NCBI GenBank assembly: GCA_001464575.1
Contig: LNFE01000088.1
Coordinates: 1-32,703, forward strand
Source: Acidobacteria bacterium Ga0077553
Lineage (GTDB): Bacteria; Acidobacteriota; Terriglobia; Bryobacterales; Bryobacteraceae
Direction of reading: 5' to 3'
DNA length: 32,703 nucleotides
In this document: piece by piece, positions 1 through 8,750 of the stretch
How the letters are laid out: every line of letters begins with the position of its first letter
Position numbering within the stretch: position 1 is the first letter of the stretch
Translations under genes and position numbers: made by a program
Notes under the pieces: generated by a model
The model's database searches: none
The model's input: only the letters and a program-made list of their open reading frames with translations
What the model was told of the DNA's origin: nothing

Positions 1-1540
1 GGCGACGAGGTCTCCGGCGGCTCCGGCCTTGAGCCACCATTGGCCGGCTTCGGCATAGTTTTGTTGGGTGCCTTGGCCATTCGCATAGAGCATAGCGACG
101 GCGGCCTGGGCCGGGACGTAGCCGGCTTCCGCCGCCTGCAACGTCAGGGCGAAGCCTTTGGCGAGGTCGCGGGCGCGGAGGGCTTCTCCGCCGCGGCAGA
201 AGGTGTCGAGGGCTTGTTCGCGGCCGGTAGAGGCGCAGATGTCGTAGTTCTTGGTTTCGACATTTTCGGCGGCGTAAAGGGACTCAACCCATTTCTGCCA
301 ACCGCCTTCCGGGGAGCGGCGGCGCGGCGCGCCGGGGGGCGGGGGCTCATAGGCGGGTGCCAGGGCGAGCGAGGCGGTGGCGCGGAGCGGCTCGTCCTTT
401 TCAGCAGCCAAGGCGGCGAGAGCCGCAAAGATGGAGGCGGGCGGCATGAGCGAGGCCGTCGGCGGCACTGAGGCGGCTGGTGTGGTCGGCCGTCTGGTCG
501 GTGGCGAGCTGGATGAGGGCCGACTGGGCCTCGGGATAGCGCCAGCTAGCGAGAAGGGCGAGGGCGCGGATGGCGGCTTGGCTGACGGGGCGGGAGGCGT
601 CGGCGGTTAGCTTGGCGAGGGCGGTGGTGGTGGCGGGGCCGTAGATGCCATGCTGGGCGGTCTGGGCGGCGGCGAGGCGCACGGCGGGGTCCGGGGAGAG
701 GAAGAGCTTTTGAAGAACGGCTCCGGCGGGTGCTCCGCCGACGAGGGCCAAGGTGGGATAGTAGCCGTTGATGGGGGCCGGCGGCTTCGCGCTGAAGGCG
801 CGGAGGAGGCGCGTCTCTTCAGCCGAAAGCGGAAGGGTTTTGTTGCGCAGGCGGGTGGCCCAGGAGAGGGCGTCGTCGTTGCTGACAGGGTGGTAGCTGC
901 GGTCGGCGAGTTCGTCGAACTCCCGATGGATGAGATGGTAGCCTTTGGCTTTGAGGCGAGGATAGGCGTCGCGGACGCAGGTGAGATGGTTGTCGAGGTC
1001 GCGACGGCCGAGGGTGAGGTAGAGTTCGGGGGCTTGGTTGACGAAGTCGATGGGCTTATCCACTTCGGAGGGCATGAGCCACGCGCCCCAGCTGTAACCG
1101 ATGGCCGCGGTGCTGAGTTGGGGATGGGTCATGGTGAACTCCATCGAGATTTTGGAGCCTTCGCCCTTGCCGAACATGTAGACCCGGCGGGGGTTGATGG
1201 TGGGATAGGTCTTCATGGCCCAAGCGATGAGTTTTTCGATGGGCTGGTGGTCGGCGGGACCAAACTTGCGGGACTGGGGCGCGATGGAGAGCAGGACGAA
1301 CTGATTGGCGAGACCCAGCCGGAGCAAGCTTTGGCGGACGGGGAAGATGTCGTTGCCGGTGGGGGTGTCATGCTCCTGGGAGCAGAAGATGAGGCCGAGT
1401 TGCGGCGCGGGGTTGGCCGGGGCCTCGACGACGTATTTCGCGATGGTTTGGCCGGAGGGGTCTTTGAACTCCAATTCGGGTTCCAGCGCGGCGAGGGAGC
1501 CGGCGAGGAGGAGGAGAACGGAGAGAGTTCGCTGGATCAT
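1..1540 (-). pseudogene. Secreted alpha/beta-hydrolase-fold, HEAT and Sel1 repeat protein, frameshifted and 5'-window-truncated
   Basis: Reading starts at 1540 with a Sec signal peptide (MIQRTLSVLLLLAGSLAAL). Residues 35-230 resemble an esterase/PHB-depolymerase-like alpha/beta hydrolase, and residues 245-365 form HEAT-type helical repeats. This frame stops at 401-403. From about 427-430 the frame one base over stays open for about 143 codons to the window edge. It first completes the HEAT helix (LAALAALAAEKDEPLRATAS) and then gives a clear Sel1 repeat (AEAGYVPAQAAVAMLYANGQ, followed by NYAEAGQWWLKAGAAGD). The two frames therefore belong to one gene with a single-base frameshift at a TTT run (427-429). 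It could be a true pseudogene or a sequencing error. The nucleophile-elbow position reads GKGEGS (residues 124-129) rather than GxSxG, so esterase activity is doubtful. The C-terminus lies beyond base 1. Function unknown; the domain calls are my reading of the sequence. Confidence 0.7.
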
Positions 1541-1568
1541 GCTGTTGTACCTTTGCTTTGCTTTGCCT

Positions 1569-1596
1569 TCGAGTGCTTTCTGAGATTAGCACTCGA
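1569..1596. promoter_or_regulatory. Perfect 9-bp inverted repeat between divergent genes
   Basis: TCGAGTGCT (1569-1577) and AGCACTCGA (1588-1596) form a perfect inverted repeat with a 10-base spacer. It lies in the 99-bp gap between the divergent starts at 1540 (-) and 1640 (+). No T-run follows on either side, so an operator or hairpin is more likely than a terminator. The right half contains TTAGCACTC, identical to a CIRCE half-site, but the two halves are in the opposite order to CIRCE. Confidence 0.5.
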
Positions 1597-1623
1597 TTTC
1601 CGTGCGTGGAAAGCCCGCAGCGC

Positions 1624-1632
1624 TGATAAGAT
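1624..1632 (+). promoter_or_regulatory. Putative extended -10 promoter (TGATAAGAT) for the 1640 gene
   Basis: TGA-TAAGAT is an extended -10 match ending eight bases before the ATG at 1640. The predicted transcript start is at or next to the ATG, which would make the mRNA essentially leaderless. No good -35 box or Shine-Dalgarno sequence is visible. Confidence 0.35.
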
Positions 1633-1639
1633 ACAGCCG

Positions 1640-3661
1640 ATGAAGACAATCGCGATCTTTTTGACTTTGGTTTGCACCGGGCTGGTGCTGAGCCAGACGG
1701 TCCAGGTGCCGTCGCCGAAACAGGGGCGCGCGGGCGAGATTCTGCCGACGACGCGGTTTCGGCCGCGCACGGCTCCTTACGAGCCGACGGCGGAGGAGAA
1801 GCAGGCGATTGCAGGGAAGTTGGCGGCGCTGGACGCCGAGATTGCGGCTCTCCGTGCGAAGGGCATAGCCGATGATTTGCTGGTGGACGTCGAGATTTTC
1901 GCCGAGGCGGCCCGCTGGGTTTTGCGGTTTCCAGAGGAGTTTTTCCGTAAGGAGTCTGTGGCTTCCACCCTGGCGGTGATGGAGATGGGATCAGCGCGCG
2001 CGGCTCTGCTGCAGCGGGGGCAATCGCCGTGGACGACGCAGAAGGGGCGGCTGATTCGCGGGTATCGGTCCGCGGTGGATGGTTCGGTGCAGCCGTACCG
2101 GTTGACGGTGCCGGAGGAGTACGACGGAACGCGGGCGTTTCCGCTGGACGTGATTGAACACGGGCGGTATGTCACGCGGTACGAGGTGGAGTTCATCAAC
2201 GCGTTTGAGCGGCGCGGGGCGGACCGGCCTTACCTGCCGGGGACGATTCAGATCGAGCTGCACGGCCGCGGGAACAACGCGTTTCATTGGCCGGGAGAGG
2301 CGGACGTGTTCGAAGGCATCGCGGCGGTTTCAAAGGCCTACAAGATTGATAAAGACCGGGTGGCCTTGCGCGGGTTTTCGATGGGCGGCGCCGGGGTGTG
2401 GCATACGGCCTTGCATCATCCCGGGGAGTGGGCGAGTGTCGAGGCGGGGGCCGGAGACACGGAGTCGCACCGGATGCGCCTGGTGACCGACCTGGCGCCG
2501 CATCAGCAGGCCATGTGCCGGATCTTTGACAACACCTACGAGTGGATGTTGAACGCGTTCAATATGCCGTTTATCGGCTACGTGGGCGAGATCGATGGGA
2601 GTTTCGCCAAGCACGTGGTGGCGCGGCGGCAGTTGACGCAGGAAGGATTCCATTTTGAGGGCGAGTCGTTTACGACCGGGTTGCGGGTGAAGGAGGTTCC
2701 TTCCATCGTGTTTCTGGTTGCGCCGAACACGCCGCATGCGACGGACCCGGAGTTCCGGAAGCGGATGGACGCGATGCATCTCGAGAACCTGAAGAAGGGC
2801 CGCGTGTCGCCGGACCACTTGCGCTTCCTGACGTACACGACGCGTTACAACAGGAGCCATTGGGCCACGCTCGACGGCTTGGAGAAGCACTACGAGAGGG
2901 CCGAAATCGAAGCCAAGCGGATGGGCAACCGGAGCCGCTATGAGATCAAGACGAAGAACCTGACCCGGCTGACGCTACGGGAAACGGAGCGGGCCGCGAC
3001 GGTGGTGATTGATGGACAGACGTTGGCGGTGACGGGCGCGGCCGAGTTGGTGCTGGCCAAAACCGGCGGAAAGTGGGAAGTGACGCGCGGGGCGGAAGCC
3101 GGGCTGCGGAAACGGCATGGGTTGCAAGGGCCGATTGACGATGCATTCCTGGAGCCCTTCTTGATCGTGAAGCCGACGGGGACGCCGTGGAACCCGGCGG
3201 CGCAGGAACAGGCCTTGGCCATTCTGGCCCGATTCGACCGGCAGTATCAGCTGGCTTACCGCGGCCAACTGCGGGTGAAGGACGACCGGGACGTGACGGC
3301 GGCGGACTTCGAGAAGTACCATGTGGTGCTGTTTGGGGATCCGGGCAGTAACCGTTGGATTGAGCGGGTGGCCGCGAAGTTGCCGTTGACATGGGGGCGG
3401 GAGACGGTGGCGATGGGCGGCCAGCGGTTCCCGGCGGGCGAGGTGCTGCCGGCGATGATCTACCCGAATCCGTTGAACCCGAGAAAGTATGTAGTGCTGA
3501 ATAGCGGGTTGACCGCGCTGTGGGAGGACTGGGCGGGCGACTTCCCAACGCCGCAATATGGAGACTACGCAATTTTGCGGACCGGAACCAAGGAAGACCC
3601 GGATGTCGCGATGGCCGGGGTGTTCGACGAAGGATGGAAAGTTCAGCCGGAAAGAAAATGA
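1640..3661 (+). CDS. Secreted prolyl-oligopeptidase-like serine hydrolase
   Basis: A 673-residue protein. The open frame extends back to 650, but that part is antisense to the neighbouring gene. The ATG at 1640 is chosen because a Sec signal peptide begins there (MKTIAIFLTLVCTGLVLSQT) and an extended -10 lies just upstream. A long helical N-part (about residues 50-130) precedes an alpha/beta-hydrolase core with the nucleophile elbow GFSMGG at 245-250 (Ser247) and an oxyanion-region HGRGNN motif about 30 residues earlier. A His in TPHATDP (His366) may complete the triad. The C-terminal part is a beta-rich domain of the type seen in secreted 'prolyl oligopeptidase family' proteins of Acidobacteria and Planctomycetes. 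It probably acts on an extracytoplasmic ester or peptide; the substrate is unknown. It is followed 86 bp later by the TonB receptor gene, which appears to have its own promoter. Confidence 0.82.
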   Translation: MKTIAIFLTLVCTGLVLSQTVQVPSPKQGRAGEILPTTRFRPRTAPYEPTAEEKQAIAGKLAALDAEIAALRAKGIADDLLVDVEIFAEAARWVLRFPEEFFRKESVASTLAVMEMGSARAALLQRGQSPWTTQKGRLIRGYRSAVDGSVQPYRLTVPEEYDGTRAFPLDVIEHGRYVTRYEVEFINAFERRGADRPYLPGTIQIELHGRGNNAFHWPGEADVFEGIAAVSKAYKIDKDRVALRGFSMGGAGVWHTALHHPGEWASVEAGAGDTESHRMRLVTDLAPHQQAMCRIFDNTYEWMLNAFNMPFIGYVGEIDGSFAKHVVARRQLTQEGFHFEGESFTTGLRVKEVPSIVFLVAPNTPHATDPEFRKRMDAMHLENLKKGRVSPDHLRFLTYTTRYNRSHWATLDGLEKHYERAEIEAKRMGNRSRYEIKTKNLTRLTLRETERAATVVIDGQTLAVTGAAELVLAKTGGKWEVTRGAEAGLRKRHGLQGPIDDAFLEPFLIVKPTGTPWNPAAQEQALAILARFDRQYQLAYRGQLRVKDDRDVTAADFEKYHVVLFGDPGSNRWIERVAAKLPLTWGRETVAMGGQRFPAGEVLPAMIYPNPLNPRKYVVLNSGLTALWEDWAGDFPTPQYGDYAILRTGTKEDPDVAMAGVFDEGWKVQPERK

Positions 3662-3680
3662 AAGAAAAGCAAGATCGGCC

Positions 3681-3709
3681 TTGCCTATGACTGTCATGCA
3701 AAGTAAACT
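3681..3709 (+). promoter_or_regulatory. Putative sigma-70 promoter for the TonB receptor gene
   Basis: TTGCCT (3681-3686), a 17-bp spacer, and TAAACT (3704-3709). Each hexamer matches consensus at four of six positions and the spacing is ideal. The predicted start near 3716 leaves a leader of about 32 bases, with a weak GGGG Shine-Dalgarno-like stretch before the ATG at 3748. Confidence 0.35.
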
Positions 3710-3747
3710 GTTCCGAAAGTCTTTCAGTTTGCCGGGGTTTTCAACAC

Positions 3748-6700
3748 ATGACACTCTTCCGATTGACAGCATTCTGTGTAGCGCTTTTCACTGCGCCCAT
3801 GGCCTGGTCGCAAGCTTCCAATGCCACGGTACGTGGAACTGTGACGGACGCACAACAAGCCTCCATTCCTAACGCAAAGGTGACTTTGCTCAATACAGCC
3901 ACGGGAGTCGCCCGCGAGTCGGTAACGAATAGCGCGGGACTCTACGTGTTTCCTACAACCATTCCAGGCCCCTACCGGCTCCGTGTTGAGATGCCGGGCT
4001 TGCAGACTTTTGAAGGTAATCTGACCGTCCAGGTGCAGCAGGACGCGACGGTGGACATCGTGCTGCAGGTGGCGACGGCCAACACGATCGTTGAGATCAA
4101 GGACGTGACGCCGATGGTGCAAGTCGACTCCCCTTCCCTGGGCGCATCGCTAGACAGGCAGCGCATTGCACAGTTGCCGGTGAATGGCCGTGGCTACCAG
4201 AACCTGCTGGTGATGGTGCCTGGTATCCAGTGGTCGTCGCACGGCCACGGCATTGGCGGCCGCGTGGTGGCCAACGGCCTGCGGGCTGGATCGAACACAC
4301 TCGTCGTAGACGGTTCGGCGCAGAATGAAGTTTGGGAGGGTTGGGACGTGGCTCGGACCCCAAGCCTGGACGCGGTGGAAGAGATACGCGTCGAGGTGAA
4401 CAACGCGTCGGCGAAGTTCTCCCGGCCGACTTCGGTGATCATGTCTACGCGGTCGGGCACGAACCAATACCACGGGGTGGTTTTCTACACGAACCGCAAT
4501 AGCGGGTACGGCGTGGCCCGGCGGCGCGAGGATAACTTTACGAAGCCGCCGTATGTGAACCGCAACGAGTTCGGTGTGTCGTTAGGCGGCCCCGTGAACA
4601 TTCCCAAGCTTTACAAGGGCCAGAACCGCACGTTCTTCTTCTGGAACTGGGAGTCGACGCGCTTCCTGGCGAACACAACGACGCGCATGTCGGTTCCGAC
4701 GGCGGAGATGCGGAACGGCGATTTCCGTGGATTGCGGGACGCCCAAGGGCGCCAATTCAACCTCTATGATCCGTTGACGACGCAAGCAAATTGGTCGCGG
4801 TTGCCGATGACCCACAATGGGATCACCAACATGATCAATCCGGCGCGGCTTAGCCCGGTGGCGAAGTTCATGTTTGACCGGACGGCGCTGCCGAATCTGC
4901 CCGGGGTCAATCCGCTCGTTGACGCGAACTGGATTGGGGTCTTCCAACGTCCGCTGCTACAGGATACGCGGAACATCCGCGTGGACCACCGGTTCTCTGA
5001 TAAGAACCTGGTCTACTTCCGGTATGCCTACAACCAGCACTACGAGCAGTATGGCGCGACGGCCGCGCCGTTTCTGCCGGTGAACGATTTCAAAACCATT
5101 AACCAGACCACGCGCTGGTGGCCGAATCATGCGTTGTCCGGAACCTGGATCCATACGTTCTCGCCGACGTTGAACAACGAAGTGCTGATTTCGGGTATGC
5201 GCGACTGGCACAACCGCGGCGCGGGCGACGGTAAGACGAACTATGCGGGATTGCTGGGTTTGCCCAATCCGTTCGGCGCGGTGAACTTCCCGACGATTGA
5301 CGGTATGTCGCTCGGCGCTGGCGACCCCTATGTACTGGGCGGTGAACAGCCCTTCTTCCCGGTGAGCAACCTGATTACTGCGCAGGACAACGCGACGAAA
5401 GTTATAGGCAAACACGAGTTTAGCTTCGGCTTCCAGTTCCGCTGGGAGGATATACCGAAGTCGATCGTCTCGGCTGCCGGTAACTTCAACACCGGGACGC
5501 TGGCAACGAGTTTGTACGACACGGTTTCAACGCCGCAGAATCCCATCTCCACGCCGTTCACCGGACATCCGATGGCGAACATGTACCTCGGCAGCATGAA
5601 CTACAACGCTACCTTCCGGCGGCCGTGGGCTTTCCTCCGGCGCCAGGAATACGCGCCCTACATCCAGGACAATTGGAAGGTATCACAACGGCTGACGTTG
5701 AACCTCGGCCTGCGCTATGAGTATCGGACTCCGCTCAACGATCGCAACGGTTTGTTGAGCAGCTTCAGCCCGGAGAAGCGGGCGTACGTGGTGGGTTCGA
5801 GCGTGGACAACTTCCTGGAACGGCAGGCCACTTTGCCCGCTAATCTGAATGCGTTGACCAAATTCGGCGGCAAAATCATTACGGCGCAGGAAGCGGGGTT
5901 GTCGAGTAGCCTGGTGACTAACAATTGGAGGCAGCTCGGACCGCGGCTTGGGTTTGCTTACAAGGCGTTCTCGGGCAAAGCCGCCATGGTGATCCGCGGT
6001 GGATACCGGATTTCGTACTACACCCAGCCGATTGCCGATTGGTTCGGCAGCCAGCAGAATCAGCAAATCGTTTCGGCGAGCTTCCAGAACAGCGTGTCCA
6101 ATACGGCGCTTTCGCCCGACGGGTTGCCGAACTATGGCTTGCGCACCCCGCAGACGCTCTTTGCCGGGGTGAACACTGCCGGCAACAACATCATCGACAT
6201 CAACGATACGCGGACGATCGCCCGTGGCTTTGCGGCCATCCAGATTGATCCGTTCCTCCGCGACCCGAAGGTTCAGGACATGAACCTGACGTTGGAAAAG
6301 GAGATCTTTGACAACATGGTGGTCCGATTGGCCTATGTTGGAAACCGCACAACGAATATTCTCCAGACGGTGAACCTAAACGAGAGCATTCCAGACTATA
6401 TCTGGTTCGCTACACGCCGGACGCCCCTTCCCACCGGCGAATTCGCCAACGTAGCGCGACGGCCTTACGATCAGCAGGTCTACGGCAGCGTCAACCGGCT
6501 GAGCAGCCCCGGTTATGCGGCATGGAACGGCTTCCAGGCCGAGTTAGAGCGTCGCTTTAGCAAAGGCGTTGGCTTCCAGTTGTTCTGGGTGGCCGGCAAT
6601 ACGTTGGGCACGACGGGCGTGATTCAGCAGGCCGATAACTTCCTACCCAACGCGATTCCCCAAGATGAACGGGACCGGAACCGGTTCCTGAACTTCCAAC

Positions 6701-7446
6701 GGGACATCAACACACCCCAGCAGCAGGTGCGCTGGAACTGGATTGCGGATATCCCGGTGGGCAAAGGAAGGGCCATCGGTGGGAACATGCGCGGCTTTAT
6801 GGATAAGATCCTGGGCGGCTGGCAGATGGCAGGAACCGGTAACTTCCGCTCCAACCACTTCACCTTGCCGACGAACTTCTATCCGACCAATAACCAGCTC
6901 GAACGGTACGGCGAGAAGTACAAGATTGAAGACTGCCGGAGTGGCGTTTGTTTCCCTGGGTTCCTGTATTTCAATGGGTACATTCCAGCCAATCAAATTA
7001 ACAGCACCAACGCCCAAGGCCGTCCAAACGGGGTGATGGGCGTACCGGCCGACTATAAGCCCGCTGTCGCGCCTTTCATCCCGTGGGGTACGACGACGAT
7101 TCCGGCCAATGCTCCGGCGAACACCAACATGAGCCAGTTCTGGGACACGAACAACGTTTGGCTTCCGCTGAACAATAACACGGTGCAACGGTTGAACTTT
7201 AACGACAATTTGGTGCCGTGGCGCAATCAGTATATGCGGGCTCCAAACCAATGGTTCCTGGATGCTTCGTTGTTCAAGTTTACGAGCATCACGGAAAAGG
7301 TGGCGTTGCGGCTGAACATCGACTTCTTCAACGTGCTGAACAATCCGAACAACCCGATTGCGGTGGCCAGCGATGGCATTCTGACGACGCGGAATTCGGG
7401 TAGCCCGGCCCGCGTGGTGCAGTTGACGGCGCGCATTCAGTTCTGA
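3748..7446 (+). CDS. Oar-like TonB-dependent outer-membrane receptor with carboxypeptidase-regulatory N-domain
   Basis: A 1232-residue outer-membrane receptor. It starts with a Sec signal peptide (about 1-22, ending AWSQA). Next is a carboxypeptidase-D regulatory-like beta-sandwich at about 25-110 (ATVRGTVTDAQQASIPNAKV, then NSAGLYVFP), a plug domain at about 120-235 (LPVNGRGYQNLLVMVPGI, VDGSAQNE), and a long beta-barrel ending in the aromatic terminus TARIQF expected for outer-membrane insertion. The N-domain plus a barrel of about 1000 residues is the Oar-type architecture greatly expanded in Acidobacteriota, usually assigned to uptake of complex carbohydrates or other large substrates. No TonB box was identified with confidence. 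The gene is monocistronic in appearance, with its own promoter and a strong terminator at 7472-7515. Substrate unknown; family assignment is firm. Confidence 0.93.
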   Translation: MTLFRLTAFCVALFTAPMAWSQASNATVRGTVTDAQQASIPNAKVTLLNTATGVARESVTNSAGLYVFPTTIPGPYRLRVEMPGLQTFEGNLTVQVQQDATVDIVLQVATANTIVEIKDVTPMVQVDSPSLGASLDRQRIAQLPVNGRGYQNLLVMVPGIQWSSHGHGIGGRVVANGLRAGSNTLVVDGSAQNEVWEGWDVARTPSLDAVEEIRVEVNNASAKFSRPTSVIMSTRSGTNQYHGVVFYTNRNSGYGVARRREDNFTKPPYVNRNEFGVSLGGPVNIPKLYKGQNRTFFFWNWESTRFLANTTTRMSVPTAEMRNGDFRGLRDAQGRQFNLYDPLTTQANWSRLPMTHNGITNMINPARLSPVAKFMFDRTALPNLPGVNPLVDANWIGVFQRPLLQDTRNIRVDHRFSDKNLVYFRYAYNQHYEQYGATAAPFLPVNDFKTINQTTRWWPNHALSGTWIHTFSPTLNNEVLISGMRDWHNRGAGDGKTNYAGLLGLPNPFGAVNFPTIDGMSLGAGDPYVLGGEQPFFPVSNLITAQDNATKVIGKHEFSFGFQFRWEDIPKSIVSAAGNFNTGTLATSLYDTVSTPQNPISTPFTGHPMANMYLGSMNYNATFRRPWAFLRRQEYAPYIQDNWKVSQRLTLNLGLRYEYRTPLNDRNGLLSSFSPEKRAYVVGSSVDNFLERQATLPANLNALTKFGGKIITAQEAGLSSSLVTNNWRQLGPRLGFAYKAFSGKAAMVIRGGYRISYYTQPIADWFGSQQNQQIVSASFQNSVSNTALSPDGLPNYGLRTPQTLFAGVNTAGNNIIDINDTRTIARGFAAIQIDPFLRDPKVQDMNLTLEKEIFDNMVVRLAYVGNRTTNILQTVNLNESIPDYIWFATRRTPLPTGEFANVARRPYDQQVYGSVNRLSSPGYAAWNGFQAELERRFSKGVGFQLFWVAGNTLGTTGVIQQADNFLPNAIPQDERDRNRFLNFQRDINTPQQQVRWNWIADIPVGKGRAIGGNMRGFMDKILGGWQMAGTGNFRSNHFTLPTNFYPTNNQLERYGEKYKIEDCRSGVCFPGFLYFNGYIPANQINSTNAQGRPNGVMGVPADYKPAVAPFIPWGTTTIPANAPANTNMSQFWDTNNVWLPLNNNTVQRLNFNDNLVPWRNQYMRAPNQWFLDASLFKFTSITEKVALRLNIDFFNVLNNPNNPIAVASDGILTTRNSGSPARVVQLTARIQF

Positions 7447-7471
7447 GCTGTAACTGAGCTTAGAAACCTCT

Positions 7472-7515
7472 GGGCCGGCCGCGCGATTCTGTCCCGCGGC
7501 CGGCCCGATCTTTTT
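7472..7515 (+). terminator. Strong intrinsic terminator after the TonB receptor
   Basis: GGGCCGGCCGCG (7472-7483) pairs perfectly with CGCGGCCGGCCC (7495-7506) across an 11-base loop. A T-run follows at 7511-7515. The T-run is only on the plus-strand side, so it serves the receptor gene. It sits 25 bp after the stop and also separates the receptor from the convergent lactonase gene. Confidence 0.9.
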
Positions 7516-7531
7516 GCGAAGGTCTTCGCGG

Positions 7532-8668
7532 CTAGCTGAGTTCGACGAACTTGGCGCAAACTGGAGCCGGGAGGGCAATTGGGTCGCTCTGCTTGCTCAG
7601 TTTTCCAGTGGCGGTATCGAAGCGTAGGGGATAGATCTGGTTAGAGCGCTGCATGAGAGCGAAGAGCCATTGCCCGCTGGGATCGACGTTGAAGCTGCGG
7701 GCACCCACGCCCCCCGGGGCGAAGGCTTCGACCAAGGTAAGCGAGCCGTCGGTGGGGTTGATGCGCAGGACGGCGATGGATTCATGGCCGCGGTTCGAGA
7801 TGAGGACGAAATTGCCGCTCGGATGCATGACGGCTTCAGCGGGCGTGGCGCGCCCTTTGTAGTTTTCGGGAACGGTGCGGGTGACGGTCCCTTCGCGGAA
7901 CGTGCCCCGGCGGCGATCGTACTCGAGCATCGTACATCCGGGGCCGGACTCGTTGGCCACATAGGCCCAACGGCCGTTCGGATGGAACACCAGATGCCGG
8001 GGGCTAGCGGGAGTCTCCAGGCGCAAGGCGGGCGGGCGATTCGGCGTGATGGCCGCGGTGGTGGCGTTCAATCGGTGAACGAAGATCGTATTCAGGCTGG
8101 TATCCGTCTCGATGAGAAATCGATTGTCCGGAGAGAAGACCACGGCGTGGCAGTGGACCTTGGCGGTTCCTTCGGCGACGTGCTGATAGAAGCCGGCGGA
8201 GTCGCCAAGGGAGCCATCGGGGCGAACCGGAAAACTGGCGAGGCTGCCGGTGGCCCAGTTCGCCACCCCCAGCGTGCGGCCGGAAGCGTCGACTGCCAAG
8301 TGGCAGGGCATGCCGCCTCGGGAGCTGACGCGGTTGAGCAGCATCAGTTGGCCCGAGTCCGGGTTGATTGAAAAGGCGCTGACCTCGCCGGGCGTTTTGC
8401 CGTCCATTTCGATGTGTTCGTTCACGGCATACAGGAATTTGCGGTTCGGATGAACGGCGAGATAGGAGGGATTGGCGGCTGCGACGGCGAGTTGGGGGAC
8501 GGTTAGCTGTCCGGTGGCCGTGTTGAGGCGGGAGAAGTAGATGCCCTTGCTCTCGCCCGTACCGTAGCGAGGCCCTCCGGCGGTGTAGGTTCCCCAATAA
8601 ACCAGATAGTTGCGGGCTGGGGCAGCGGCAGCGGCAGCGGCGGCGAGGAGAAAGTGGCGACGGAGCAT
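7532..8668 (-). CDS. Lactonase family protein, 7-bladed beta-propeller (6-phosphogluconolactonase-like)
   Basis: A 378-residue protein of the YbhE/Pgl-type propeller lactonase family. The N-terminus MLRRHFLLAAAAAAAAP is a Tat-like signal (twin Arg then Ala-rich core), unlike cytoplasmic E. coli Pgl, so this version is probably exported. Propeller repeats are visible throughout (PSYLAVHPNRKFLYAVNE, MPCHLAVDASGRTLGVANW, SPRHLVFHPNGRWAYVANES, TPAEAVMHPSGNFVLISNRG). The length fits the family. It is a single gene, convergent with the TonB receptor and divergent from the LRR genes. No Shine-Dalgarno is visible before the ATG. The likely role is hydrolysis of a sugar lactone outside the cytoplasm, which would suit the periplasmic sugar oxidases encoded further right. 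The exact substrate cannot be read from the sequence. Confidence 0.88.
   Translation of the reverse strand: MLRRHFLLAAAAAAAAPARNYLVYWGTYTAGGPRYGTGESKGIYFSRLNTATGQLTVPQLAVAAANPSYLAVHPNRKFLYAVNEHIEMDGKTPGEVSAFSINPDSGQLMLLNRVSSRGGMPCHLAVDASGRTLGVANWATGSLASFPVRPDGSLGDSAGFYQHVAEGTAKVHCHAVVFSPDNRFLIETDTSLNTIFVHRLNATTAAITPNRPPALRLETPASPRHLVFHPNGRWAYVANESGPGCTMLEYDRRRGTFREGTVTRTVPENYKGRATPAEAVMHPSGNFVLISNRGHESIAVLRINPTDGSLTLVEAFAPGGVGARSFNVDPSGQWLFALMQRSNQIYPLRFDTATGKLSKQSDPIALPAPVCAKFVELS
8621..8644 (-). repeat. Hexanucleotide tandem repeat encoding the signal-peptide poly-Ala
   Basis: Three copies of GGCAGC followed by GGCGGC on the plus strand encode the run of eight alanines in the hydrophobic core of the lactonase signal peptide. 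Such tracts can expand or contract in frame by slippage. Confidence 0.6.
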
Positions 8669-8729
8669 CTTAAGAGCTTATCCGATCTCGATTGCGATTA
8701 CACTTCTTTTGCTTTCGATTGCTTTGCGA

Positions 8730-8743
8730 TACAATTCAGGGGG
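8730..8743 (+). promoter_or_regulatory. Putative -10 box and ribosome binding site for the LRR genes
   Basis: TACAAT (8730-8735) matches the -10 consensus at five of six positions. It is followed by AGGGGG (8738-8743), a Shine-Dalgarno-like stretch seven bases before the ATG at 8751. No convincing -35 box is present in the AT-richer stretch just upstream. Confidence 0.35.
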
Positions 8744-8750
8744 ATAGCTT

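Noticed and set aside
144..428. 94-codon minus-strand frame with a Pro/Ala/Ser-rich product
   Set aside because: It is the third frame over the region where another minus-strand frame encodes HEAT and Sel1 repeats; its composition is that of a shadow frame.
423..435. Programmed +1 frameshift like that of prfB (CTT followed by T)
   Set aside because: The slip site CTTTGC resembles the prfB heptamer, but there is no in-frame stop at the site and no Shine-Dalgarno-like stimulator was seen just upstream, so a mutation or read error is simpler.
1569..1596. True CIRCE element for HrcA
   Set aside because: The half-sites are in the reversed order (GAGTGCT first) and the neighbours are not chaperone genes.
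650..1639. 330-codon upstream extension of the hydrolase reading frame
   Set aside because: It lies entirely antisense to the coding part of the 1-1540 gene and before a good signal peptide at 1640; it is a GC-rich antisense open frame.
2975..3772. 265-codon minus-strand frame over the 3' end of the hydrolase gene
   Set aside because: It is antisense to well-supported coding sequence, low in complexity and rich in Arg/Pro/His as expected for a GC-rich shadow.
6643..7578. 311-codon minus-strand frame under the TonB receptor
   Set aside because: It is antisense to the conserved barrel and crosses the intrinsic terminator; no recognisable domain.
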